From: Bacilli bacterium
Lineage (GTDB): Bacteria; Bacillota_I; Bacilli_A; RFN20; CAG-826
Direction: 5' to 3'
Length of the DNA stretch: 7,741 bases
Assembly (NCBI GenBank): GCA_900767605.1
Contig: CAAFZT010000049.1
Span: forward strand, 1-7,741
The position numbers were made by a program, and so were the translations under genes. Below are positions 1-6,054 of the stretch, piece after piece. Within the stretch, counting starts at the first letter, position 1. Each line of letters opens with the position of its first letter. Under the pieces are notes generated by a model. It was not told the DNA's origin and ran no database searches. It saw only the letters and a program-made list of their open reading frames with translations.

Positions 1-2
1 AG

Positions 3-95
3 TCAAACTTTGACAGGGCAATCGCGAAAATGGGTAGAAAATTCAAGCAAGGGCGCGAATTAAGGGGCCTACGTCGCTTTTACATTGTCACTTAA
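3..95 (+). pseudogene. 3' tail of a truncated gene, possibly DUF1016 (YhcG N-terminal) remnant
   Basis: An open + strand frame runs in from the window edge and stops with TAA at 93-95, giving about 30 residues. The end reads ...RELRGLRRFYIVT followed by stop. Allowing one gap, the segment KMGRKF..RELRGLRRFY resembles the DUF1016 N-terminal consensus (EFGKGFS..NLRNMRQFYLTY), a helical domain found in YhcG-type PD-(D/E)XK nucleases. In that family the protein continues well beyond this point, so the fragment would be truncated. A rho-independent terminator follows 26 bases later, which supports a real transcribed 3' end. The resemblance is from memory of the family and covers only about 21 residues; it could equally be an unrelated C-terminus. 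Confidence 0.25.
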
Positions 96-121
96 CGATA
101 TATTTTCGGCTAATAAAGGAG

Positions 122-151
122 AAGAGTCCGATGATAATTTCGGACTCTTTT
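122..151 (+). terminator. Rho-independent terminator
   Basis: A perfect 10-bp stem (AAGAGTCCGA at 122-131, TCGGACTCTT at 140-149) encloses an 8-base loop, and the T-run continues to 151. The opposite strand has no T-tract, so it acts on + strand transcription. It ends whatever gene enters from the left edge and would also insulate that transcript from the leftward pseudogene. Confidence 0.75.
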
Positions 152-210
152 ACGAACTCGCTATTTACACATATTGAATTTAATACTTCTTTTAAATCCC
201 CCACGAATAT

Positions 211-543
211 TTAACTAAGGATATACATTCCATTCGCGGCTTGGGAGCCTTTTTCCCTTTTCGTTCGATTGACAACCGCTTCAATTTTCGGGAATAGGTC
301 TTTGGCTTTTTGAACTTCGTCAAAAATGATCGGTGCAGGATGATCCTCGACGAATTTCTTCGGATTTTTTCGCCAAAGCTAATAAGTTTGTATCGTCAAA
401 GGTAAGATATTGGTAGTGGTTCTCTTTTTCAATGGCGGAGACCAAAGTGGTTTTCCGACTTGCCGAGCGCCCGTGACTAAAGTGATGGGGTATTCATTAA
501 GACTTTGTTTCAACGTTGCTAGAATGTGCCTTTGATAAATCAT
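211..543 (-). pseudogene. Broken N-terminal fragment of a DUF4143-type AAA+ ATPase
   Basis: Starting at ATG 543-541, behind a good ribosome binding site (GGGGGTGA), the frame reads MIYQRHILATLKQSL, then Walker A as VTGARQVGK, where the frame breaks. Restoring one A in the A-run at 451-454 gives GKTTLVSAIEKEN and ...LTFDDTNLLALAK. Removing one A from the run near 370-375 then gives NPKKFVEDHPAPIIFDEVQKA, with Walker B IIFDE, and KDLFPKIEAVVNR. The frame stops with TAA at 211-213 after NGMYILS, where the family normally continues with a TGS(Q) motif and several hundred more residues, including the DUF4143 C-terminal domain. So the nucleotide-binding half is present and the rest is lost. These ATPases (COG1373) are accessory proteins of poorly known function. 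The two homopolymer shifts cancel out, so sequencing error could explain them, but not the truncation. Confidence 0.85.
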
Positions 544-588
544 AACGTTCACCCCCGTGTCATTATTACAGTACATTACTCACGAAAA

Positions 589-602
589 TACTAAATTTAG
601 TA
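589..602. promoter_or_regulatory. 14-bp perfect palindrome, candidate operator of the ATPase fragment
   Basis: TACTAAATTTAGTA is a perfect inverted repeat 46 bases upstream of the ATPase fragment start. It lies about where the -35 region would fall for a weak leftward -10 (TAATAAT-like, around 563-569). A regulator site is inferred from symmetry and position only. Confidence 0.35.
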
Positions 603-612
603 AAAACGGGAG

Positions 613-660
613 TTGGCATTCAAAATGTCTCGATGTTATGGGTCTTTTTTAAAATGCCAA
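613..660. repeat. 8-bp inverted repeat downstream of the AlbA_2 gene
   Basis: TTGGCATT (613-620) and AATGCCAA (653-660) are perfect inverted copies 32 bases apart. They start 22 bases past the stop of the leftward gene at 682. A T6 run lies inside the loop rather than after the stem, so this is a poor match to a classical terminator. It may still end or stabilise the leftward transcript. Confidence 0.3.
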
Positions 661-681
661 ATGAAAGAAATTTTAGGCGCC

Positions 682-2064
682 CTATTTGAGTACTTCCCAA
701 GAGCCGCTCTTTTTAGATCCACTTCTAGTGACAATTCCTTTCGCCTTGAGTTTAGCAATAATAGCGTACACGGAGTTTTCACTCAGTTTAACGCTTGCAC
801 CGATTTCACGTTGATTCGCATTCGGATTTTTACGAATAACATCCAAAATCTTCTGCTCATTTTCGCTCAGTTCATGAAACAGTTCTGCGGCAGATTTGAC
901 TTCATGTTTTTCAAAATGCTGATACCAATTGTATGGAATCGTTACTTGAATGAAGGAATCGGATATTTCAAAAGCGTCTCTTCCTAATTTAGAAACGATA
1001 AGTGGGTTTCCCTTGCCCGTTCTTTCGCTTAAATGAGTGGCTAGGAAAATAGTAGAGAGCTCCTCGTTAACGGGAATGCTTCGGCCTTTGTAGAAACCCT
1101 CAACCGTTTGGTTGGGGGCCAAAGACGAAAAGGACACAATTTCAATCCGGTTTTCATAAAAGGTAACCATGGGAGCCACTTTGCGCAGCCAAGAATTATG
1201 AATAAACGCATTCTTAACGGCTTCGTTAAAACATTCTTGGTCAAATAGTGGAATGTCTTCACGAACCCCCGTGTTCAAATGCTCAATGGCTTTTGGCATA
1301 TTAATGGTGGCGGCGTATTCAATAATCCGGTCTATCACAGAAACGAGGCTTTGATTTCCGAATTCTTTGACAGAGAAAAGCGGCGATGCTTTCGTCATGC
1401 CGGAAAAGATGGCCACGCGAACAGGAATATCGCCGTTGTCGGAAAGAAAACAAGCAAGCATGTTATACGTTCCCGCCGGCGTATATAAATGCATATTGGT
1501 TTTAAACGTTTCGTCATGAAAGAGCAAACCTTTGGCCAGATAGTAGTTCTTAAGTTGCTTAAAAGTTAAATCCTGAGTTGGGGACTCCGTGTTGATCATG
1601 GTGGGGTAGCCATAAATTAAAACTCGCCAAACCAGCCCTTCTCTTTCTGGGTATTTTTCCAAGTTAGCAATGCTAGAACCGATGCGTCCATAACGAGTTT
1701 TGCAAAAAGAGGTAGGTACCTTTTTTGCGGCTGGAATCACCAAAATAACGATGCGTTTCCCCTCCATCTCGCATTCATGAAACTCAAAAGCAATCGATGG
1801 GGTTAGATTTCTTGCAAGGTAGTTTTGAAAGGGTTCGCCTTTAAAATCACAATGGTATTTAATCGACGTTCCCGTAATTTGATGGCCCTTATCAGAAATG
1901 CCCCAAACAAGGTAGCCGTATTCTTTCCCGCTCAAGGCAGCTGCATTGGAAAGAGCGGAAATATACATCCCCACTTCTTCTTTATTGAACCAGTTCTCCT
2001 TAAATTCGAACCATTCTTCCTCGTCTCTTTCGATCAAGTCTTTGATGATTTCTACGTATTCCAT
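682..2064 (-). CDS. AlbA_2 (Schlafen-like) / HATPase-like / winged-helix protein
   Basis: 460 residues, complete. Residues ~11-140 form an AlbA_2 domain (PF04326): E-FKENW near 20-25, ISALSNAAALSG near 35-46 and the glycine-rich strand YLVWGISDKGHQITGT at 51-66. Residues ~230-380 match the HATPase_c_4-like region (PF13749) of these RecG-like annotated proteins, with FNEAVKNAFIHNSW at 279-292 and ENRIEIVSFSSL at 304-315. The last ~60 residues (LSENEQKILDVIRKNP, NQREIGASVKLSENSVY) form a winged helix-turn-helix. Such proteins are predicted nucleic-acid-binding regulators or defence-associated factors and are often mislabelled helicases; no helicase motifs are present. The ATG at 2064-2062 has AGAGGT 8 bases upstream and a perfect -10 behind that. 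A tandem 12-bp repeat array lies directly upstream, so autoregulation by the winged helix is a plausible inference. Family assignment is firm; the biological role is not. Confidence 0.9.
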   Translation of the reverse strand: MEYVEIIKDLIERDEEEWFEFKENWFNKEEVGMYISALSNAAALSGKEYGYLVWGISDKGHQITGTSIKYHCDFKGEPFQNYLARNLTPSIAFEFHECEMEGKRIVILVIPAAKKVPTSFCKTRYGRIGSSIANLEKYPEREGLVWRVLIYGYPTMINTESPTQDLTFKQLKNYYLAKGLLFHDETFKTNMHLYTPAGTYNMLACFLSDNGDIPVRVAIFSGMTKASPLFSVKEFGNQSLVSVIDRIIEYAATINMPKAIEHLNTGVREDIPLFDQECFNEAVKNAFIHNSWLRKVAPMVTFYENRIEIVSFSSLAPNQTVEGFYKGRSIPVNEELSTIFLATHLSERTGKGNPLIVSKLGRDAFEISDSFIQVTIPYNWYQHFEKHEVKSAAELFHELSENEQKILDVIRKNPNANQREIGASVKLSENSVYAIIAKLKAKGIVTRSGSKKSGSWEVLK

Positions 2065-2083
2065 GAGCGATACCTCTATACAT

Positions 2084-2089
2084 ATTATA
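2084..2089 (-). promoter_or_regulatory. Perfect -10 box of the AlbA_2 gene
   Basis: On the - strand the hexamer reads TATAAT. It predicts a start near 2077, right at the ribosome binding site (AGAGGT, 2077-2072) and 13 bases before the ATG, so the leader would be very short. The -35 region (about 2107-2112) is a poor match to TTGACA, which fits a promoter that needs help from, or is controlled by, a factor bound to the adjacent repeat array. Confidence 0.6.
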
Positions 2090-2118
2090 CTGAAAATCAG
2101 ATTTTTTAATAGATAAAA

Positions 2119-2166
2119 TGTGGTTTAAACTAAGGAATAAACTAAGGAATAAACTGTGGTTTAAAT
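2119..2166. repeat. Proximal 48-bp repeat: four 12-bp units
   Basis: The units are TGTGGTTTAAAC (2119-2130), TAAGGAATAAAC (2131-2142), TAAGGAATAAAC (2143-2154) and TGTGGTTTAAAT (2155-2166), in an ABBA order. All fit T(G/A)(T/A)GG(T/A)(T/A)TAAA followed by any base. The array begins just upstream of the -35 region of the leftward AlbA_2 promoter, and a 12-bp period keeps sites on nearly the same helix face. The most likely role is a multi-site operator. Confidence 0.85.
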
Positions 2167-2244
2167 TATGTATTAGGTTTTCGTAATTATTTCGTGAATA
2201 TCTTATGTATTTATTTTATTAAAATATAATAGTTTCCAAAATTA

Positions 2245-2304
2245 TGTGGTTTAAACTAAGGAATAAACTAAGGAATAAACTGTGGTTTAAAATAAGGTTT
2301 AAAA
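2245..2304. repeat. Distal 60-bp repeat: four copied units plus a fifth hybrid unit
   Basis: Positions 2245-2292 repeat the proximal block in the same ABBA order with 47 of 48 bases identical. A fifth unit, TAAGGTTTAAAA (2293-2304), combines the left part of the B unit with the right part of the A unit. The two blocks start exactly 126 bp apart (12 helical turns), with AT-rich DNA between them, an arrangement that would suit looping between operator clusters. Confidence 0.85.
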
Positions 2305-2480
2305 GTTCAAAAAATTATTTTGTAAACGAGGGGTACTTCCTCTCCTAAAAAATCCGAATAAAGTATAGATATGGAATGGAAGGAGATTGTGTCATCATAC
2401 CATTTAAGGACCTAACCCACGCAGTTATCGTTCGTCTCCTTGGCGATACGGGCTCTTGTGCGGAACTTTGGCAACGTTGC
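2305..2480. other. Intergenic segment with no supported gene
   Basis: Between the repeat array and the end of the exchanger gene no convincing coding region is visible. A leftward extended -10 match (TGGTATGAT on the - strand, + coordinates 2394-2402) could start a long transcript through the array, but no -35 supports it. A 10-bp palindrome, GCAACGTTGC (2471-2480), abuts the exchanger stop codon without a T-tract. No clear terminator for the exchanger was found here. Confidence 0.4.
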
Positions 2481-3518
2481 TTAAAAGAAGAAGATCACCA
2501 AATACAAAGCAAGGCAGGCAGCCGCGGTAATGCTGCTTAAAGCAATCGTCCATCCCTTGCTCTTGTTTAGCATGGGAGTAAAAACTTTTAAGGCCAAGAA
2601 CCCGGTAACGAGAGCGCAGACAATCGCCCCATAGATTTCGAATTGAATGGCGTCAGGACTCACGATATAGAGGCCACGTTGGGAAATGATAAATTCGCCT
2701 GAAGCATCGACGTGATTGTTATAGGGGTGCCAAGACAAACAGTCAGCAAAAGCGAAGATAGCGAAGTCGAAGGTGCAGGACCCGACCATATTGCCGATCC
2801 CGGCATCATAGTTCTTCTTCTTGAAAAGTTGAGCGGTTGAGATGACTTCAGGAATCGAAGTACCAATGCCAAGGAGCAGTGCCCCGGCAACCGAACCCGA
2901 CAAAGCAGGAAGGGCTTCCTGAATCATCTTGGTGAGATAAGTCAAAGCAATCGAGGTGCCAATCAAACCAAGGGAGCAGAAAACAAATAAGGTGATGATT
3001 TTCTTTAAGCTCCAGGTCACCTGTTCTTTGGATTCTTCTTTTTGCTCTTCTTTTGGCTGGATGATAAGAGACACAATGTAGAGAGCAAGAATCAACAAAC
3101 TGACGAAGTTGATGTCCCCTAGCATGAGTTGCCATTCTTTCGGTGCGAAAAAGGCATAGGCGGCGAATCCATACATCGCCAAGCAAAATAGGCCGTTTAC
3201 GACATGGAATTTCTTGACGTTCGATTTACGGAAGTTCTTGATGAACATCACGGTTTCTAGCATCAAAACGACCAAGTTAAAAATGATGGAGCCCAAAATA
3301 TCGCCGACGACGTATTCGGGCTCATTGACAATGAAAACGGCAGAAAGGGCCGTGAATAGTTCCGGTAACGAAGTGACCGCGGCGAGTAATACGCCGCCGA
3401 TAAAAGCCCCCGAGACCTTTGTCTTCTTGTCGAGCATGTCGACCAAATTTCCTAGCCAAAAAGCTAGAACGATCATCGCCGTTAAATCCAGGGCGTAGAC
3501 CGGATAAATCCACCACAT
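2481..3518 (-). CDS. CaCA-family cation exchanger (YrbG-like), under a Mn2+-type riboswitch
   Basis: 345 residues, a multi-spanning membrane protein with two homologous halves, as expected for sodium/calcium exchanger (CaCA) proteins. Alpha-1 repeat: GGVLLAAVTSLPELFTALSA at 41-60 followed by GDILGSIIFN at 72-81. Alpha-2 repeat: GALLLGIGTSIPEVISTAQ at 212-230 followed by GNMVGSCTFDF at 242-252. The acidic residues of the two (T/S)S(L/I)PE motifs are the family's ion-binding residues. A charged cytoplasmic-type loop (PKEEQKEESKEQ, 155-166) separates the halves. The protein probably exchanges Ca2+ or another divalent cation, perhaps Mn2+, for H+ or Na+. The start is the ATG at 3518-3516, with AGGAGG (3530-3525) 6 bases upstream. 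A longer reading from 3602 would translate riboswitch RNA and is rejected. Confidence 0.92.
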   Translation of the reverse strand: MWWIYPVYALDLTAMIVLAFWLGNLVDMLDKKTKVSGAFIGGVLLAAVTSLPELFTALSAVFIVNEPEYVVGDILGSIIFNLVVLMLETVMFIKNFRKSNVKKFHVVNGLFCLAMYGFAAYAFFAPKEWQLMLGDINFVSLLILALYIVSLIIQPKEEQKEESKEQVTWSLKKIITLFVFCSLGLIGTSIALTYLTKMIQEALPALSGSVAGALLLGIGTSIPEVISTAQLFKKKNYDAGIGNMVGSCTFDFAIFAFADCLSWHPYNNHVDASGEFIISQRGLYIVSPDAIQFEIYGAIVCALVTGFLALKVFTPMLNKSKGWTIALSSITAAACLALYLVIFFF

Positions 3519-3524
3519 AATGTA

Positions 3525-3530
3525 CCTCCT
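3525..3530 (-). promoter_or_regulatory. Ribosome binding site fixing the exchanger start
   Basis: A perfect AGGAGG on the - strand lies 6 bases before the ATG at 3518. It rules out the upstream in-frame ATGs at 3533 and 3602; the former would place this site inside the coding sequence. Confidence 0.85.
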
Positions 3531-3547
3531 CATGGTGGCCCAGAACC

Positions 3548-3588
3548 AAAAAAAGACGGAACCGGGCAAAGACGCAAAACGCCTTTGC
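3548..3588 (-). terminator. Expression-platform hairpin of the riboswitch
   Basis: On the - strand, GCAAAGGCG (3588-3580) pairs with CGTCTTTGC (3574-3566), one G-U pair included, around a 5-base loop. A T7 run follows at 3554-3548, but only after an 11-base gap. The hairpin shares two bases with the 3' side of aptamer helix P1, so the two could be mutually exclusive, as in a metal-induced antitermination switch. The gap before the T-run makes efficient intrinsic termination uncertain. Confidence 0.5.
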
Positions 3589-3685
3589 TCAAGTCTCGTC
3601 AATGAAGACAGGCCAGGCTTCCCGATTTGAGAAGGCAGTGCTGTTGGCTTTGTCTCGCCTTGCGGCGACGACTACTCCCTTAAGC
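3587..3685 (-). promoter_or_regulatory. yybP-ykoY (Mn2+-sensing) riboswitch aptamer
   Basis: The - strand RNA begins GCUUAAG then GGAGUAG, the conserved loop of this class, and ends GACGAGA then CUUGAGC. GCUUAAG (3685-3679) pairs fully with CUUGAGC (3593-3587), one G-U included, forming helix P1 exactly around the two conserved strands. Next is a GCAA-capped stem (CGCC/GGCG core, extended across one bulged G), as in the second helix. Length (~99 nt), position (start coinciding with the predicted transcription start) and a cation-exchanger gene downstream all fit. Mn2+ binding normally turns such genes on. Identified by eye from conserved motifs, not by a covariance search. Confidence 0.82.
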
Positions 3686-3691
3686 AGCAAA

Positions 3692-3720
3692 AGCATAGGG
3701 CAACCATAAATAACGGTCAA
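3692..3720 (-). promoter_or_regulatory. Sigma-A-type promoter of the riboswitch-exchanger transcript
   Basis: The - strand carries TTGACC (3720-3715), a 17-bp spacer and TATGCT (3697-3692), a strong housekeeping promoter. The predicted start, about 3685, is the first base of riboswitch helix P1. It is back to back with the + strand promoter of the gene at 3760. Confidence 0.75.
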
Positions 3721-3747
3721 TCCCCTTTTAACAAAATCCAAAACGAT

Positions 3748-3753
3748 TATGAT
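3748..3753 (+). promoter_or_regulatory. -10 box of the histidine phosphatase gene, giving a leaderless mRNA
   Basis: TATGAT (5 of 6 matches) ends 6 bases before the ATG at 3760, so the expected +1 is the A of the start codon. The -35 region (around 3725-3731, CTTTTA/TTTTAA) is weak. There is no Shine-Dalgarno sequence in the short gap, which supports leaderless initiation. Confidence 0.5.
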
Positions 3754-3759
3754 TGTTCC

Positions 3760-4491
3760 ATGCGTATTTTAATCATTCGTCACGCCGACCCCGATTACGA
3801 AATCGACGGGCTTACCAAAGAAGGCCAAAAAGAAGCCGATGCCCTGGGCCAATACCTGAAAAACATCCCCATCGATGCGATTTATGTTTCTCCGCTAGGT
3901 CGCGCCCAAAGGACGATGGAACCCTATTTAAAAGAAAGCGGCACTTCGATTAAGCCCATTATCTTGGATTGGCTACGCGAATTCCGTGCTTTAGCCCCTC
4001 ACGATAGCACACGCATCAGTTGGGATATCCTCCCTTCCACCTTGGAAGAAGGCGGGGACGCATGTTTTGATTCTTCCCAATGGATGGAGTCTTTGCCTTT
4101 TTATCGGACAAGCAAAGATTTAAAAGAGCAATACGAGGAAGTTTGCCAAGGGCTAGAAAAGGTTTTGAACCTTCACGGGTACCATAAAGTGGGTCACCAC
4201 TATGAAACCGAAAAGGGGAATCAACAAACCATCGCCTTCTTCTGCCACTTTGGGGTAGAAAGCGTAATGCTTTCCTATTTGCTAAATGCAAGCCCCGTTA
4301 CCTTTTGGCAGGGGACGTGTGCCGTTCCTAGTTCGATCACTTCCCTTTATACCGAAGAACGCCGGGAAGGGATTGCCAGTTTCCGCATGAACCAATTTGG
4401 AGGAACGCCTCATCTTGATTTAGCGGGGTTAGAACCTTCTTTTGCCGCGCGTTTTTCCGAAACTTTTGAGGACCCCCGCCGTCACGATTAA
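3760..4491 (+). CDS. Histidine phosphatase superfamily (phosphoglycerate-mutase-like) protein
   Basis: 243 residues. The N-terminal signature is ILIIRHADPDYEIDGLTKEG, with R7-H8; H8 is the phospho-accepting histidine. The second conserved arginine is in VSPLGRAQRT (R48), an acidic residue follows in WLREFR (E74), and the second catalytic histidine is H163 in AFFCHFGVES. This complete set of four pocket residues indicates an active phosphatase or mutase; the substrate cannot be told from sequence. The member is somewhat long, with an insertion between E74 and H163 (about residues 80-150). The protein is cytoplasmic, with no signal peptide. It is transcribed away from the riboswitch-controlled exchanger and lies 69 bases before the MATE gene. 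No ribosome binding site precedes the ATG. No alternative start improves the family fit, because the RHA motif begins at residue 7. Confidence 0.93.
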   Translation: MRILIIRHADPDYEIDGLTKEGQKEADALGQYLKNIPIDAIYVSPLGRAQRTMEPYLKESGTSIKPIILDWLREFRALAPHDSTRISWDILPSTLEEGGDACFDSSQWMESLPFYRTSKDLKEQYEEVCQGLEKVLNLHGYHKVGHHYETEKGNQQTIAFFCHFGVESVMLSYLLNASPVTFWQGTCAVPSSITSLYTEERREGIASFRMNQFGGTPHLDLAGLEPSFAARFSETFEDPRRHD

Positions 4492-4544
4492 TTTTCTTTT
4501 TTACTTTGTAAGCGGTATCTATAGCATCTTTTTTTCATCGCGGT

Positions 4545-4550
4545 TACAAT
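4545..4550 (+). promoter_or_regulatory. -10 box of the MATE gene, giving a near-leaderless mRNA
   Basis: TACAAT (5 of 6 matches) ends 10 bases before the ATG at 4561. The expected transcription start, 4557-4561, leaves a 5' leader of 0-4 bases. The gap (CACGGCCGTT) holds no Shine-Dalgarno sequence. No good -35 is visible at the usual distance. Confidence 0.45.
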
Positions 4551-4560
4551 CACGGCCGTT

Positions 4561-6048
4561 ATGAAACTCTGGAAGAAATTTCGCTCCCTCTTCAACCCCA
4601 TCGATTTAACCAAGGGGTCCATCTACAAAGGCCTAATCGCCTTCTTGGTTCCGACCATCTTGTCCATGATCTTTCAACAGATCTACACGTTAACCGACGC
4701 GATTATCGTTGGACAAACCCTTTCCGAATCCGCGGTGGCGGGAGTCAATAACTCTTCCTCTCTCATTTTCATCGTCATTTATTTTGGACTAGGGTGCACG
4801 AACGGGTTCAGCGTCGTCATCGCCGGGGCGATCGGAGCAAAAGACGAAAAGAGAATGCGACAATCCTATTTTATCCAAATCGTTTTGTGCCTCTTCGTCT
4901 CCCTTCTTCTTACGGTTTTAGGCATCGTTTTGATTCCGACGTTATTAGGAACCCTTGGCATCCATCCTTCGGAAGTCGACATGGCCATGCAAGCTCAATA
5001 TGAAGCCGCCTATACCTACCTTGTTATTATTTTCGGTGGGACGATCGCTCAAGTTTTCTACAACATGATCGTCGCCGTGCTGCGCGCAATGGGCGATTCC
5101 TTCAACCCCTTCTTGTTCTTGGTCTTCTCCACGATTGCGAATATCGGACTCGATTTGCTCTTCATCCAGGCTTTCCATTGGGGGGTTGCTGGGAGCGCCT
5201 GGGCCACCATTTTGAGTCAGGGTCTTGCCGCGGTAGGAGCCATGATTTACGCCTATATCCGTTACCCCAAGTTGCGTCTTCACAAAGAGGATATGACCTT
5301 CTCCTTCAAAGAGTATATGCGTCATATCAAAAATGGATTCCCCTCGGGTTTTCAATTTTCGATTCTTGCCATCGGCTGCATCGTCATGCAGAACGCGATC
5401 ATCCGTTTTGATATTCAGCCCGACGGCAGCATGCTTGCCTCGATGCCCGCCCAATTAGGATATGGAGCCGCCTGCAAAATCATCAATCTCTTGATGGTTC
5501 CTTATAATGCGATTGGCACGGCGATCCTCGCCTTTGTCGGCCAAAATCTTGGCGCGGGCGACCATAAACGTTTAAAGCAAGGCGTATGGGCCGCGTTCTG
5601 GATCGGAATGGTATGCTACGCGGTTACCACCATTGTCGGACTTTTATTAACCATCCACGGAGCGTACCAGTACCTCTTCTTATCGCCAGAAAAAATCAAT
5701 GAGCGTTCCATCGAATTTGGGAACATCTATCTTCATGCAGCCGTTCCCTCTTTGATTTTGCTCATGATTTTGATTTTGTTCCGTAACGCATTGCAGGGAT
5801 TAGAAAAACCCTTATTCCCCTTCTTGTCGGGAGTTGGCGAATTGGTGGCCCGCGTTTTGGTATGCTCCTTTGTCCCCGCGTTAATGAATGGAGGACCCAT
5901 CACAACCGAAGCAACCCCTCTTTCCTTCTTAGGCGCGGCATTAGGCGACCCCATCGCTTGGATTGCCAGTCCCTTAATCGCATTGGTTCCGATGATTTAT
6001 TATTTCAAAAAACTATCCAACGACGATAAAAACAACGACGCGAAATAA
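4561..6048 (+). CDS. MATE family multidrug/Na+ (or H+) antiporter
   Basis: 495 residues with about 12 hydrophobic segments in two MatE halves (roughly residues 20-190 and 250-430). The start of the first half is typical: LTKGSIYKGLIAFLVPTI followed by FQQIYTLTDAIIVGQTL and AVAGVNNSSSL. The second half contains NGFPSGFQFSILAIGCIVMQ, GYGAACKIINLLMVPYNAIG and AFVGQNLGAGDHKRLKQG, matching the conserved VGQNxGA element. Such inner-membrane proteins export cationic drugs, dyes or metabolites in exchange for Na+ or H+; the substrate is unknown here. The C-terminal tail (FKKLSNDDKNNDAK) is charged and cytoplasmic. The start is the first in-frame Met, with the amphipathic MKLWKKFRSLFNPIDL segment typical of Firmicutes members. 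No rho-independent terminator is evident after the stop. Confidence 0.95.
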   Translation: MKLWKKFRSLFNPIDLTKGSIYKGLIAFLVPTILSMIFQQIYTLTDAIIVGQTLSESAVAGVNNSSSLIFIVIYFGLGCTNGFSVVIAGAIGAKDEKRMRQSYFIQIVLCLFVSLLLTVLGIVLIPTLLGTLGIHPSEVDMAMQAQYEAAYTYLVIIFGGTIAQVFYNMIVAVLRAMGDSFNPFLFLVFSTIANIGLDLLFIQAFHWGVAGSAWATILSQGLAAVGAMIYAYIRYPKLRLHKEDMTFSFKEYMRHIKNGFPSGFQFSILAIGCIVMQNAIIRFDIQPDGSMLASMPAQLGYGAACKIINLLMVPYNAIGTAILAFVGQNLGAGDHKRLKQGVWAAFWIGMVCYAVTTIVGLLLTIHGAYQYLFLSPEKINERSIEFGNIYLHAAVPSLILLMILILFRNALQGLEKPLFPFLSGVGELVARVLVCSFVPALMNGGPITTEATPLSFLGAALGDPIAWIASPLIALVPMIYYFKKLSNDDKNNDAK

Positions 6049-6054
6049 GATACG

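Noticed and set aside
613..987. + strand open frame opposite the C-terminus of the AlbA_2 gene
   Set aside because: Antisense to a winged-helix-encoding region that matches its family; no ribosome binding site.
2119..2304. CRISPR array
   Set aside because: Units are 12 bp and directly adjacent, with no unique spacers of regular length and no cas genes.
2119..2304. Iterons of a plasmid replication origin
   Set aside because: No replication initiator gene, DnaA boxes or partition genes are in the window. The adjacent chromosomal-type genes and the position at a promoter fit an operator better.
2376..2540. 54-codon + strand open frame (MEGDCVIIPFKDLTHAVIV...) between the repeat array and the exchanger gene
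   Set aside because: No ribosome binding site at a usable distance: the AAGGAG at 2380-2385 lies after this ATG and has no in-frame standard start behind it. The last third overlaps the exchanger gene on the other strand, and the product is not recognised.
3519..3602. 28-residue N-terminal extension of the exchanger (start at 3602)
   Set aside because: It would be translated from the riboswitch and hairpin and has no ribosome binding site. The AGGAGG is located for the ATG at 3518.
4945..5454. 169-residue - strand open frame inside the MATE gene
   Set aside because: Antisense shadow of a well-supported membrane transporter, with no start signal and low-complexity charged composition.
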